Shown here piece by piece: positions 7,743-15,147 of a stretch of DNA of 64,000 bases. Each line of letters begins with the position of its first letter. Position 1 is the first letter of the stretch. Position numbers and translations under genes: made by a program. The notes under the pieces are model-generated. The model was not told the DNA's origin, did not search any database, and saw only the letters and a list, made by a program, of their open reading frames with translations. The DNA comes from Gryllotalpicola protaetiae (GTDB taxonomy: Bacteria > Actinomycetota > Actinomycetes > Actinomycetales > Microbacteriaceae), in NCBI RefSeq assembly GCF_003627055.1, contig NZ_CP032624.1, forward strand, positions 1 to 64,000, read 5' to 3'.

Positions 7743-8282
7743 CTAGACCCTGAGAACGAGGTCAGCCAGGGCCAGCGGATGCTGTGTCCGCACGAATTCC
7801 GCGAACTGCGCGTCCCACATGTCCCAGTGCGCGTCGAAGGCTCCGCGGTCCCGTGCGAGCGCCCTGCGCTTGCGCACCGCGTCATCCGCGGTCAGCCAGA
7901 TTCTGAGATCGGCATGGCGGGCGGATGCCTGGGACAGCGCGCCACAGCCTTCGACGATCAACGGCCGATCGGCGCCGACCTCATGCCAGTCGGCCGGGTG
8001 CTCGGCCGCCCAGTTCCAACTGCGCCAGCGGCCGGCCCCTGTGGCGCGCAGCGGCCCGAGGAGCTCCGTCGCGACCAGATGGCTGCCGGCGGCGAGACCG
8101 CCCCACCCTGGGTAGAGGTCGTCGAGGCGTACGAGCTGGGGCGAAGCATCCGCCGGCCATGCGCTCGCCAACGCGTCGGCGAGCGTCGACTTCCCTGCGC
8201 CGCTCGGGCCGTCGATGAGGACGATCGGATTCCGCACGCCGAGGGCCCCGACCGCCTCGATCGCCTTCTGGTCAGGACGCAA
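7743..8282 (-). CDS. P-loop kinase (uridine-kinase-like) in the thiamine operon
   Basis: A 179-residue ATP-binding protein with Walker A GPSGAGKST at about residues 25-33. A DDLYPGWGGL segment and VEGCGALS resemble the uridine kinase/phosphoribulokinase fold. A lid-like region with several arginines (RKRRALARDR) follows. The start overlaps the ykoC-like gene by 11 bp, which places it in the TPP-riboswitch-controlled transcript. A role in phosphorylating an imported thiamine-related compound is possible but is only an inference from context; the family is usually annotated simply as ATP-binding protein. Confidence 0.8.
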   Translation of the reverse strand: MRPDQKAIEAVGALGVRNPIVLIDGPSGAGKSTLADALASAWPADASPQLVRLDDLYPGWGGLAAGSHLVATELLGPLRATGAGRWRSWNWAAEHPADWHEVGADRPLIVEGCGALSQASARHADLRIWLTADDAVRKRRALARDRGAFDAHWDMWDAQFAEFVRTQHPLALADLVLRV

Positions 8283-9054
8283 CCCAGTGCCAGCTTCCGG
8301 TCGAGACGGAGACGATCACCGCGAGCGCGGCGATCGCGACGCCGAGCACGAGCGCCACGGCATCGGGCCGGCCAAGGGTGGCGGGGCGCGCCCAGCTGCG
8401 CGGGCCGGGGGCGCCGAAGCCGCGCGCCTCCATCGCGGTCGTGAGCTTCGTACCGCGGCGGATGGCGAGCACGAGCAGCGCGAACACCAGCCCGGCGTAC
8501 CGTCGCAGGCGGCCGCGATCGGCGACGCCGCGGGCGCGGCGAGCCAGCGTCAGGGCGCGCCAGTCGTCCATGAAGAGCCCGACCAGCCGCAGGGCGGCGA
8601 GTGCCCCGATGACGAAGCGCGCCGGCAGGTGGACGAGCTGAGCGAGGCCGTCGGCGAGCTCTGTCGGGTCGATCGTGAGGAACAGGATGACCGAGGGCAC
8701 CCCGATCGCGAGGATGCGTAGCGCGGTCGCGACGGCGAAGTCGATCGAGCCGTCTGTGATCTCGATGACGCCCCACTGCCACCAGACCCGGCCGGAGGGA
8801 ACGCCGTAGAGCGTCGTCGTGATGCCGGCGAGCACCGCCGCGACGCCGAGCGGGGCGAGCCGCGGTAGCACGCGCCGCCACGGCAGCCTCGCGAACGCGA
8901 GCACGGCGCTCGTGAGGACGACGGCGACGACCGCGCTCACCCAGTCGACGGTGGCGAGCAGAGTGAAGGCGACGAGCAGCGCACACGCGAGCTTCGTGAC
9001 CGGGTTGACGCGCGCGAGAGGTCCGGTGCGGAACGCGGGGAGCAGAGTCGTCAT
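8272..9054 (-). CDS. ykoC: ECF transporter transmembrane (T) component, YkoC-like
   Basis: A 260-residue integral membrane protein, the energy-coupling scaffold that links the substrate-binding S subunit to the ATPases. Five to six hydrophobic segments are visible, plus the two Ala-Arg coupling motifs of EcfT: ARRARGV near residue 160 and EARGFG near residue 205. The ATG at 9054 overlaps the ATPase stop (ATGA). An upstream in-frame ATG at 9090 lies inside the ATPase gene and is less likely. Third gene of the ykoE-ykoD-ykoC set. Confidence 0.9.
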   Translation of the reverse strand: MTTLLPAFRTGPLARVNPVTKLACALLVAFTLLATVDWVSAVVAVVLTSAVLAFARLPWRRVLPRLAPLGVAAVLAGITTTLYGVPSGRVWWQWGVIEITDGSIDFAVATALRILAIGVPSVILFLTIDPTELADGLAQLVHLPARFVIGALAALRLVGLFMDDWRALTLARRARGVADRGRLRRYAGLVFALLVLAIRRGTKLTTAMEARGFGAPGPRSWARPATLGRPDAVALVLGVAIAALAVIVSVSTGSWHWVAS

Positions 9055-10520
9055 CGCAACGCTCCCTGTCTGCGATGCGCGAGGCGCCACTGTCGGGCTC
9101 CGAGCGCCGCCGCGAGTTCCTCGTCGTGACTCACGGCGACGATCGCGTTGCCGGCGTCCGCGAGCTCGCGCAGCAGCAGCACGAGCTCGGCCCAGGTGCG
9201 CGCATCCTGCCCGAAGGTCGGCTCGTCGAGCAGCAGCACCGTAGGTCGCGTCGCGAGTGCGGTCGCCACCGAGAGGCGTCGTTTCTGGCCGCCGGAGAGC
9301 GTGAACGGGTTGGCGTCCGCGAGACCGCCGAGGTCGAGCCGCGCGAGCAGCTCGTCGACACGCGCTTCGACCTCGGCAGGCGGCAGGCCCAGCGCACGCG
9401 GGCCCACCGCGAGCTCGCCGCGCACGGTCGCCGCGAGCAGTTGATGCTCGGGGTTCTGGAAGATGCTGCCGATGCGGGTCAGCAGCTCGCGAGACGACCA
9501 GCGAATGGGCGCGGATGCCGCACCTGAGGCCAGCAGGGGCTCTGCCGCGACCGTGCCCCCGAGAGGCGGCAGGAGGCCGCCGAGCGTGAGGGCCGCGGTC
9601 GACTTCCCCGCGCCGTTCGGCCCGGAGATCACGACCGCCTCGCCTGCTCCGAGGTCGAATTCGAGCCCCGTCGCGACCGGCTCGCTCCTGCGGCGGCCGA
9701 CCGAGAGGCCGCGCGCGCCGAGGAGAGGGACACCAGCCGAGCGCTCAGGCAGCGCGTCGAGCACGCGCCTGCCCGGCACCCAGACCCCGGCGGCGGCGAG
9801 CCCGTCCCCGAGTTCGGAGAGCACCCGCTCCGGCGTTCCGTCGGCGAGCAGTCGCCCGTCCGAGCCGATCACGACGATGCGCGTCGCAAGATCGCGCCAT
9901 ACCGCGACGCGGTGCTCGACGACGATCAGCGTCGCGCCCGTCGCCTCCACCACGCGCTCGACCGCGGCGCGCACCTCGGCGACGCCGTCAGGGTCGAGGT
10001 TGGCGGTCGGCTCGTCGAGCAGGATCAGGCCGGGGCGCATCGCGAGGACGCCCGCGAGCGCGAGGCGCTGCTTCTGCCCACCGGAGAGCTCAGCGGTCTG
10101 CCGGTCGAGCGGAACGCCGAGACCGACGGCCTCGAGCGCCTCGCCGACCCGCGCCCAGAGCTGCTCGACGGGCACGCCGAGGTTCTCGAGCCCGAACGCG
10201 ACGTCGTCACCGACTCTGGCGAGCACTTGCTGAGAGTCCGGATCCTGGAGGACGAGGCCGACCCGGCCGCGCAGGGCGGCCGGGTCGACGCCGTCGACGA
10301 GCAGCGCGCCGCGCTCCTCGCCCTCCTCTTCGCCGCCGAGCACCCCGGCCAGCGCAGAGAGCAGCGTGGACTTCCCGGACCCTGAGGCGCCGAGCAGCAG
10401 CACGCGCTCCCCCGGCGCGATGTCGATGTCGAGGCCGTCGACGGCCCACGCCTGGCGGCCGGCGTGGCGCCAGCCCCAACCGCGGACCGTCACACCGGCC
10501 GCGCGAACTCCGGCGTGCAC
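9051..10520 (-). CDS. ykoD: ECF transporter double ATPase, YkoD-like (fused A1-A2)
   Basis: A 489-residue protein from GTG 10520, carrying two ABC nucleotide-binding domains. Domain 1 has GASGSGKSTLL, LSGGQKQRLALAG and LILLDEPTANLD. Domain 2 has GPNGAGKSTAA, LSGGQKRRLSVAT and VLLLDEPTFGQD. Both appear catalytically intact. The fused two-domain form is the usual state in YkoD of thiamine/hydroxymethylpyrimidine ECF transporters. GTG 10520 follows the ykoE stop by 2 bp. The longer open frame upstream (to 11093) is antiparallel noise inside ykoE. Confidence 0.93.
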   Translation of the reverse strand: MHAGVRAAGVTVRGWGWRHAGRQAWAVDGLDIDIAPGERVLLLGASGSGKSTLLSALAGVLGGEEEGEERGALLVDGVDPAALRGRVGLVLQDPDSQQVLARVGDDVAFGLENLGVPVEQLWARVGEALEAVGLGVPLDRQTAELSGGQKQRLALAGVLAMRPGLILLDEPTANLDPDGVAEVRAAVERVVEATGATLIVVEHRVAVWRDLATRIVVIGSDGRLLADGTPERVLSELGDGLAAAGVWVPGRRVLDALPERSAGVPLLGARGLSVGRRRSEPVATGLEFDLGAGEAVVISGPNGAGKSTAALTLGGLLPPLGGTVAAEPLLASGAASAPIRWSSRELLTRIGSIFQNPEHQLLAATVRGELAVGPRALGLPPAEVEARVDELLARLDLGGLADANPFTLSGGQKRRLSVATALATRPTVLLLDEPTFGQDARTWAELVLLLRELADAGNAIVAVSHDEELAAALGARQWRLAHRRQGALR

Positions 10521-10522
10521 GC

Positions 10523-11152
10523 TCAGGAGCGCGCCGCCGCCTCGCGCCCCGCCGCAAAGCGGCTGAGCGCACCGGTCTTGGCGAGCGCCTTCACGAGCAG
10601 CCAGGAGCCGAGCCCTGCCACGACGATGCCCGAGACGATCGTGCTCGACGCGTAGAGCACGGCGAACAGCGGCTTCGCACCCGGGTACCAGACCGTCAGG
10701 TCGAGGATCGACTCGCCCACACCGGCGCCGAGGCCGCCGAGCAGCGCGGCGCCGAGCCCCCAGCGGCGATAGAGCAGGATCGCGAAGACGACCTCGACGC
10801 CGAGTCCCTGCACGAGCCCCGACACGAGCGTCAGCGGGCCCCACACCGTGCCGAGCAGCGCGGAGACGCTCGCGGCGACGAGCTCGCCGAACAGCGCGGC
10901 ACCCGGCTTGCGCACCACGAGCCCGACCAGCACCCCAGCGAACAGCCACGGGCCGTTGATGATGCCCTGAAGTCCAGGCAGGGCCGCTTCGATCGGCGCA
11001 CCGACCGGGTTGGACACGAGGTCCCACACCCAGAACACGACGCCGGCGGCGACGGCCAGCACGGCGGCGACGACGATATCGACCGGGCGCCACTTCAGCG
11101 TCCTGGCGCGCTTCGACGCAGCGTCCGTCAGTGAATCGATTGTTGCGTGCAC
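10523..11152 (-). CDS. ykoE: ECF transporter substrate-binding (S) component, YkoE family
   Basis: A 209-residue membrane protein with about six hydrophobic segments. It has the YkoE pattern near the N-terminus (WRPVDIVVAAVLAVAAGVVFW) and the LPGLQGIINGPWLFAGVLVG and WYPGAKPLFAVLY segments. It is the substrate-capturing subunit, probably for thiamine or its hydroxymethylpyrimidine precursor, given the TPP riboswitch just upstream. The GTG start at 11152 is about 8 nt from the AGGGAAAGGG ribosome-binding site. An ATG at 11160 is out of frame and abuts the ribosome-binding site. Confidence 0.92.
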   Translation of the reverse strand: MHATIDSLTDAASKRARTLKWRPVDIVVAAVLAVAAGVVFWVWDLVSNPVGAPIEAALPGLQGIINGPWLFAGVLVGLVVRKPGAALFGELVAASVSALLGTVWGPLTLVSGLVQGLGVEVVFAILLYRRWGLGAALLGGLGAGVGESILDLTVWYPGAKPLFAVLYASSTIVSGIVVAGLGSWLLVKALAKTGALSRFAAGREAAARS

Positions 11153-11201
11153 TCGTTCATCCCTTTCCCTAAAGAAACGAGGGCACGGGATATGAGATTC
11201 T

Positions 11202-11290
11202 GCCTCCCTGCGCCGGCATTACCCGGATCAGGTTCGACGGTCGAAGGTTGAGAACCTTCCTCTCAGCCCGGCTCACCGGACTCCCGTGTA
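11202..11290 (-). promoter_or_regulatory. TPP riboswitch (THI element)
   Basis: On the minus strand the two conserved THI blocks are clear: GGGCTGAGAGG in the first half and ACCTGATCCGGGTAATGCCG in the second, ending GCGCAGGGAGG. A variable P3 hairpin (AAGGTT...AACCTT) lies between them. It starts about 50 nt upstream of ykoE and should switch the whole ykoEDC-kinase transcript off when thiamine pyrophosphate is plentiful. The ribosome-binding site lies within the following 50 nt, so translational control is plausible. Confidence 0.95.
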
Positions 11291-11316
11291 CAGCTCCCGA
11301 TCATAGACTGGTCGGC

Positions 11317-11424
11317 GTGTCTCCATTCGCCCCTGTCATCGGGCTCGCCATCGCCTTCCTGGTGCTACTGCGCGTGCTCATCTGGCAGCGGCGCAGGGAC
11401 GAGAAGCGACGCAATCAGCGCTAG
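11317..11424 (+). CDS. 35-residue single-span membrane peptide (putative)
   Basis: A GTG at 11317 opens a 35-codon frame with a hydrophobic stretch (VIGLAIAFLVLLRVLIW) followed by a highly basic tail (QRRRDEKRRNQR). This is the expected layout of a small inner-membrane protein with its C-terminus in the cytosol. It is divergent from the TPP riboswitch, and its TAG overlaps the stop of the GerW-like gene by 4 bp. No strong ribosome-binding site is seen; a leaderless start is possible. Confidence 0.45.
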   Translation: MSPFAPVIGLAIAFLVLLRVLIWQRRRDEKRRNQR

Positions 11425-11786
11425 CGGCGCTTGCCCCTCGCTCGCGTGAGGCCTTTGAGCACACCGCCGACGACCCAGACGAATGGCGTCGCGACCGCGA
11501 TCAGCGTGATGAGGTTCGGCTCGAACCGCAGCCCGCGGATGTCGCGCACATAGGCGCCGAACGGGATGCTCGCCGAGACGCCACCGCCGCCGTTGCCCTC
11601 GCCTTCGCCCTTTGCGTCGACGCCGAGACGCTCGCCGCTGCCATGCCCCTCGCCTGCCCCGAAGGCGTGGAACGAGAGCGCGACCGGCACGATGTGCACG
11701 CCGTTCAGCTCCGTCGCCTCGCCGTAGACCGTCGAGAGCCCGAAGCCTCTGACCTGTTCCGCGATTCTCTCCACCACGCTGCTCAT
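11421..11786 (-). CDS. GerW/YtfJ-family protein
   Basis: A 121-residue protein from ATG 11786 resembling the GerW (YtfJ) family first described in spore formers and widespread in non-sporulating actinobacteria. It shows the family pattern: a start helix, VYGEATELNGVHIVPVALSF, a Gly-rich stretch with GEGEGNGGGG, and a C-terminal hydrophobic segment (NLITLIAVATPFVWVVGGVL). Its function in actinobacteria is unknown. Confidence 0.82.
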   Translation of the reverse strand: MSSVVERIAEQVRGFGLSTVYGEATELNGVHIVPVALSFHAFGAGEGHGSGERLGVDAKGEGEGNGGGGVSASIPFGAYVRDIRGLRFEPNLITLIAVATPFVWVVGGVLKGLTRARGKRR

Positions 11787-11866
11787 GACCGCCACGCTAC
11801 GCGGCGCCCCGCCGCGGTGCCAGGGTCTTCTCAGCCGCTCCGAAACTCGCATGGGAGGATCGACCG

Positions 11867-12784
11867 ATGCCCGCCCGCCGCCTGACCCGCCTGGTCGCCG
11901 ATGCCGTTCTCGGCATCCTCGCCCTCGCAGTCGGCGGCCTGCTGCTCTGGCATGACGCGATCCCCGATCGCGGCGGGGTGATGGGGCTCGTCGAGTCGGT
12001 GCTGCCCTGGTTCGGCATCCTGATTCTGTTCTTCTTCCTCCTCGCAGCGGTGCGCCGCTCCGCCTTCGTCGCCATCGGTGCACTCGTCTCGGCGATCGTC
12101 TGGGCCGCGCTGTTCGTGCCGCCGTTCGTCCCGCGGCATGGCGAGGGTGCCGCGAGCCTGACCGTGGTGAGCGAGAACGTCGACGCCGACAACCCCGACC
12201 CCGGCAAGACGGTGGCGTCGCTCGCGGGACGGCACCCGCAGGTGATCGCTCTGCAGGAGCTCACCGAGACCTCGACCCGGGCTGCACTCGCGACACTCGG
12301 CCCGCAGTACCCGCATCACTACATCGTCGGCACGGTCGGAGTGTGGAGCGAGCTGCCGCTCTCCGACGGCCAGTCGCTCACGCTCGGCCTGGGCTGGAGG
12401 CGCGCGCTGAGCGTCGATGTGATGACGGATGCCGGCGCCGTGCGCGTCTACGCCCTGCATGCCGCCTCGCTGAGGCCCGGCGAGTTCGCCCAGCGCGACA
12501 CGATGCTCGGCACCCTCGCCTCGACACTGCGCGCCGACCACTCGACACGCCTGATCGCCGTCGGCGACTTCAATGCCGCCTCGACGGACCGCTCGTTCCG
12601 GCAGCTGCTCACGACCGTCAGCGAGCCGCGCACGGGCCAGTGGGGGTTGGGCTTCACCTGGCCTGCGCACTTTCCCGTCGCCCGGGTCGATCACATTCTC
12701 GAGCGCGGCCTCGGCGTCGTCTCGAGCGTCGTGCTGCCGCCGAACGGCAGCGATCACCGGCCCATCGAGGTCAGCTTCACCTAG
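11867..12784 (+). CDS. membrane-anchored endonuclease/exonuclease/phosphatase-family protein
   Basis: A 305-residue protein. Three hydrophobic segments fill the first 85 residues, followed by an extracytoplasmic EEP domain. Its motifs are VVSENVD, HPQVIALQELTE (metal ligand Glu), GDFNAAS, and the terminal GSDHRPIEV with the catalytic Asp-His. Members cleave phosphodiesters of nucleic acids or lipids; the substrate here is not known. The stop TAG uses the TA flanking the IS5-like element. Removing the element leaves the same TAG, so the insertion did not change the protein. Confidence 0.85.
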   Translation: MPARRLTRLVADAVLGILALAVGGLLLWHDAIPDRGGVMGLVESVLPWFGILILFFFLLAAVRRSAFVAIGALVSAIVWAALFVPPFVPRHGEGAASLTVVSENVDADNPDPGKTVASLAGRHPQVIALQELTETSTRAALATLGPQYPHHYIVGTVGVWSELPLSDGQSLTLGLGWRRALSVDVMTDAGAVRVYALHAASLRPGEFAQRDTMLGTLASTLRADHSTRLIAVGDFNAASTDRSFRQLLTTVSEPRTGQWGLGFTWPAHFPVARVDHILERGLGVVSSVVLPPNGSDHRPIEVSFT

Positions 12785-13746
12785 GGCGTGTTGATCAAGG
12801 TGGTGGGGTTGGTTGTCGGGGAGCCTTGATGGGTGACGCCTCGCGAGATCTCTGATGAGGTGTGGGTCCTGCTGGAGCCATTGCTGCCGGCGATGAAGAC
12901 GGCCGGGCGGCCGTGATGGAGCATCGGGCCGCGGTCGAGGGGATGGTGTGGAAGTACCGCACCGGGGCGCCGTGACGGGATGTGCCGGAGCGGTTCGGGA
13001 AGTGGAACTCGATCTACAAGCGCTTTGCCCGCTGGGCAGTTCACGGGACGTGGGAGAAGCTGCTGTCCGAGGCGCTCAAGCACGCCGAGGCGGCTGGCGG
13101 GGTGGACTGGGTCGTCTCGATCGACTCGACCATCGCGCGCGTGCACCAGCACGGTGCGACTCTGGCGCGCCACACAGGGGGCTCCACCGAACTACAAGAA
13201 TCTGCCCGGCGCAAGGAATTACACGAATCCGGCCGGGCCGCCTGACCACGCGATCGGCCGCTCCCGCGGGGTCTGACTTGCAAGACGCACCTGGCCTGCG
13301 ATGGCAAGGGCCGCCCGCTGTCCTGGGTGCTCACGGCCGGGAACGTGAACGACACGACGATGATGGCCGCCGTCCTGGACGGCATCCGCGTGCCCCGGCC
13401 GGGGAAGGGGCGACCGCGGGTGCGTCCGGACCGCGTGCTCGCGGACAAGGGCTACCCCTCGAAGGCGAACCGGGCCTGGCTGCGCGCGAGAGGCATCGCC
13501 GCCACGATCCCCGAGCGCAACGACCAGATCGCCCATCGCCGCAAGAAGCCCGGCCGCCCGATCGATTTCGGCCAGCAGCAGAAGGCACGCTACAAAGGAC
13601 GCAACGTCGTCGAGAGATGCTTCAACAAGCTCAAGCAGTGGCGCGGCATCGCGATGCGAACCGACAAGCCCGCCCGCAACTACCACGCAGCGATCACCCT
13701 AGCCTCCACACTGATCTGGCTACGCACCACCTTGATCAACATGCCC
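12784..13746 (+). mobile_element. decayed IS5-family insertion sequence
   Basis: A 963-bp element with imperfect terminal inverted repeats: left GGGCGTGTTGATCAAGG, right (inverted) GGGCATGTTGATCAAGG, which continue as GTGGTG. It is flanked by TA on both sides (12782-12783 and 13747-13748), or equivalently by CTAG overlapping the ends, which is a typical IS5-family target. The single transposase gene is broken several times, so the copy cannot move by itself. Confidence 0.88.
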
Positions 13747-13749
13747 TAG
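12833..13749 (+). pseudogene. IS5-family DDE transposase, multiply broken
   Basis: Reading starts at GTG 12833 (EISDEVWVLLEPLLPAM). A TGA at 12914 with a frame change is followed by a Trp-to-stop TGA at 12973. Two further frame changes occur near 13246 and 13275. Remnants of all three catalytic blocks remain: VVSIDSTIARVHQHG, VLADKGYPSKANR and the Y/R...E motif NVVERCFNKLKQWRGIA. The C-terminal half (13327-13749) is an intact frame. Several independent lesions make a sequencing artefact unlikely. Confidence 0.9.
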
Positions 13750-13871
13750 TGAATCGTCCTGGGTTTGTTGCCGCCCTCGGGCCGCTGATCCTTCCGAGCC
13801 AACGACGCGAACACCTCGGAGACGAACCCATCCAGCTCCGCCCGCACCCGTGTGATCTCATCCCGCCGCAC
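13746..13871 (-). pseudogene. transposase remnant (possibly IS701-type N-terminus)
   Basis: A GTG at 13871 opens 41 codons ending in a TAG that shares the target bases of the IS5-like insertion. The peptide contains RVRAELDGFVSEVFASLARK and then KDQR, which resembles the N-terminus of IS701-type transposases as I remember them. After that the resemblance stops (PEGGNKPRTIH), as expected for an internally deleted element. Its first codons lie in the left copy of the 66-bp repeat, so that repeat may be the end of this element. Confidence 0.4.
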
Positions 13872-13927
13872 CCCGCGAAATTAACAGAAAGCCGAACAGA
13901 TCAAGAGACCTAACCAAGTACTACTAG
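13862..13927 (+). repeat. 66-bp direct repeat, left copy
   Basis: This matches 15082-15147 over 66 bases with three differences (13870 A/C, 13905 G/A, 13920 A/G). It brackets, with its partner, the two secreted-protein genes. The repeat is less GC-rich than its surroundings (core CGAAATTAACAGAAAGCCGA). It overlaps the start of the transposase remnant and ends in CTACTAG. Confidence 0.92.
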
Positions 13928-14059
13928 TCCTGTTTCGGAAATCGGTACTTGCGTAGCGTCAACGATTTGGACTATTACGTCTACCTAGAACAGGTTGCCT
14001 ACCGTCGCTTTCACCCGAAGAACGCCCCAGAGTCAACGTCGACAGAGGAAGGGGCCTCA

Positions 14060-14531
14060 ATGTTCGGTCGTGGGAAATCGTCTTCGGAACGCGTGCGCGG
14101 CAAGACCAAATGGCGGGGAGTCTGGGCGGCGATCGCCGCCCTCTGCCTCACTGGTGGAACCGTTGTCTCAGCGTCGCCCGCCTTCGCCTGCGATATCAAC
14201 ACGCACTGCTATGCGATCGCGAGCTACGGGACGTCTGGTGCCCAATAACTTCACCATCACTGGAGACGCGAGTGACGGATACTCAGTTTTCGACTCGAAT
14301 TTCAACCAAGGCAACTCCACTAACAACACGATGACGGCAGGCCAGTTCCAGGTGGGGTCGGAGGTCACGACGGGGTCGAACGTGTGCTCGCTGGCCCACG
14401 ACTACAACATGCAGTATTCGACCGGCAGCGGATGGGTCAACTTCCCTTCGGCGGGCACCTCCGTAAATTCTCCACAGACCCTCGAGTGGAACAGCTACCC
14501 AACGAACATGAACGCAGGTGTGCCATGCTGA
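14060..14531 (+). pseudogene. secreted Cys-containing protein, one frameshift
   Basis: ATG 14060 follows the ribosome-binding site GAGGAAGGGG. A long basic N-region and a hydrophobic core (GVWAAIAALCLTGGTVVSAS) end in SPAFA before CDINTHCYAIASYG, a clear Sec signal peptide. The frame stops at TAA 14246. Skipping one base (T14246) joins the frame that continues NFTITGDASDGYSVFDS to TGA 14529-14531 and has two more Cys, one the final residue. Restored length is about 156. The mature part is rich in Asn, Ser, Thr and Gly, as in surface or secreted proteins. I do not know the family. Confidence 0.6.
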
Positions 14532-15064
14532 CCAGGAATCGCCGCAAGTGGATCGTCATCGCGAGTGTCGCTGCGATCGGAGCTATCGCGGCAATCGGGA
14601 GCGGCACCGTGGCAAGCGCGCAATCCACGTCGGATTGGGGGCTGTCTCCGACACAAGCGGCGCAGGCGCGTCAAGCTCTCATGCTCGTGGGCACGCAGTC
14701 GGATCCAAGTAATCCGACGGCGGCGGCGCGCGTTACTGGGTCGTGGCCAGAAAATATCGCCTCAGGTCGTGCGATCGGAACTGATAGGTCGACTGCGCTG
14801 ACGGCAATGGGCGAACCGCAGAAGTCTCCAGCGGGTGCGACGAAGCCCGTCGTTTGTGCGGAGGGCCACGGAAAGTTCTCCACGGCCAACATGCCGCATC
14901 CGGCGGGCTCGCCCACACAGACGTACACGTACGCGGTCGTCTGCTTCGATCCCAGCACCGGAGACATACTCGACACCGGGTATGACAACAAGCCTCTCGC
15001 GGGCAACTTCAGCAACGCGCAGGCGCTGAACGTCATCGACCGAATCACCAACACCGTCCGATAA
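14525..15064 (+). CDS. putative secreted protein of unknown function
   Basis: A 179-residue protein whose ATG at 14525 overlaps the preceding gene by 7 bp, suggesting coupled translation. The N-terminus MLTRNRRKW plus a hydrophobic segment (IVIASVAAIGAIAAIGSGTV) and ASAQS is a signal peptide or anchor. The mature part has two Cys (VVCAEGHGKF, VVCFDPSTGDIL) that could form a disulfide. I do not recognise the family. Base composition and amino-acid use (Thr, Ser, Asn) differ from neighbouring genes, consistent with transfer. Confidence 0.65.
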   Translation: MLTRNRRKWIVIASVAAIGAIAAIGSGTVASAQSTSDWGLSPTQAAQARQALMLVGTQSDPSNPTAAARVTGSWPENIASGRAIGTDRSTALTAMGEPQKSPAGATKPVVCAEGHGKFSTANMPHPAGSPTQTYTYAVVCFDPSTGDILDTGYDNKPLAGNFSNAQALNVIDRITNTVR

Positions 15065-15081
15065 CGGAAGGGGACCCTCTA

Positions 15082-15147
15082 CCCGCCGCCCCCCGCGAAA
15101 TTAACAGAAAGCCGAACAGATCAAAAGACCTAACCAAGTGCTACTAG
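15082..15147 (+). repeat. 66-bp direct repeat, right copy
   Basis: Second copy of the repeat at 13862-13927, 1,220 bp downstream and in the same orientation. Its last seven bases CTACTAG contain the dinB stop codon (minus strand TAG at 15144-15146). The repeat therefore lies exactly at the 3' end of a housekeeping gene, a common position for integration junctions. Confidence 0.92.

Noticed and set aside
11120-11160. Ten-codon leader peptide MNECTQQSIH from ATG 11160 before ykoE
   Set aside because: Its ATG abuts the ribosome-binding site with no spacer, while the GTG of ykoE at 11152 is at proper distance. Chance is more likely.
13949-14059. TTG-start extension of the first secreted protein
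   Set aside because: The ATG at 14060 has a clear ribosome-binding site and starts a proper signal peptide; the upstream part would mask it.
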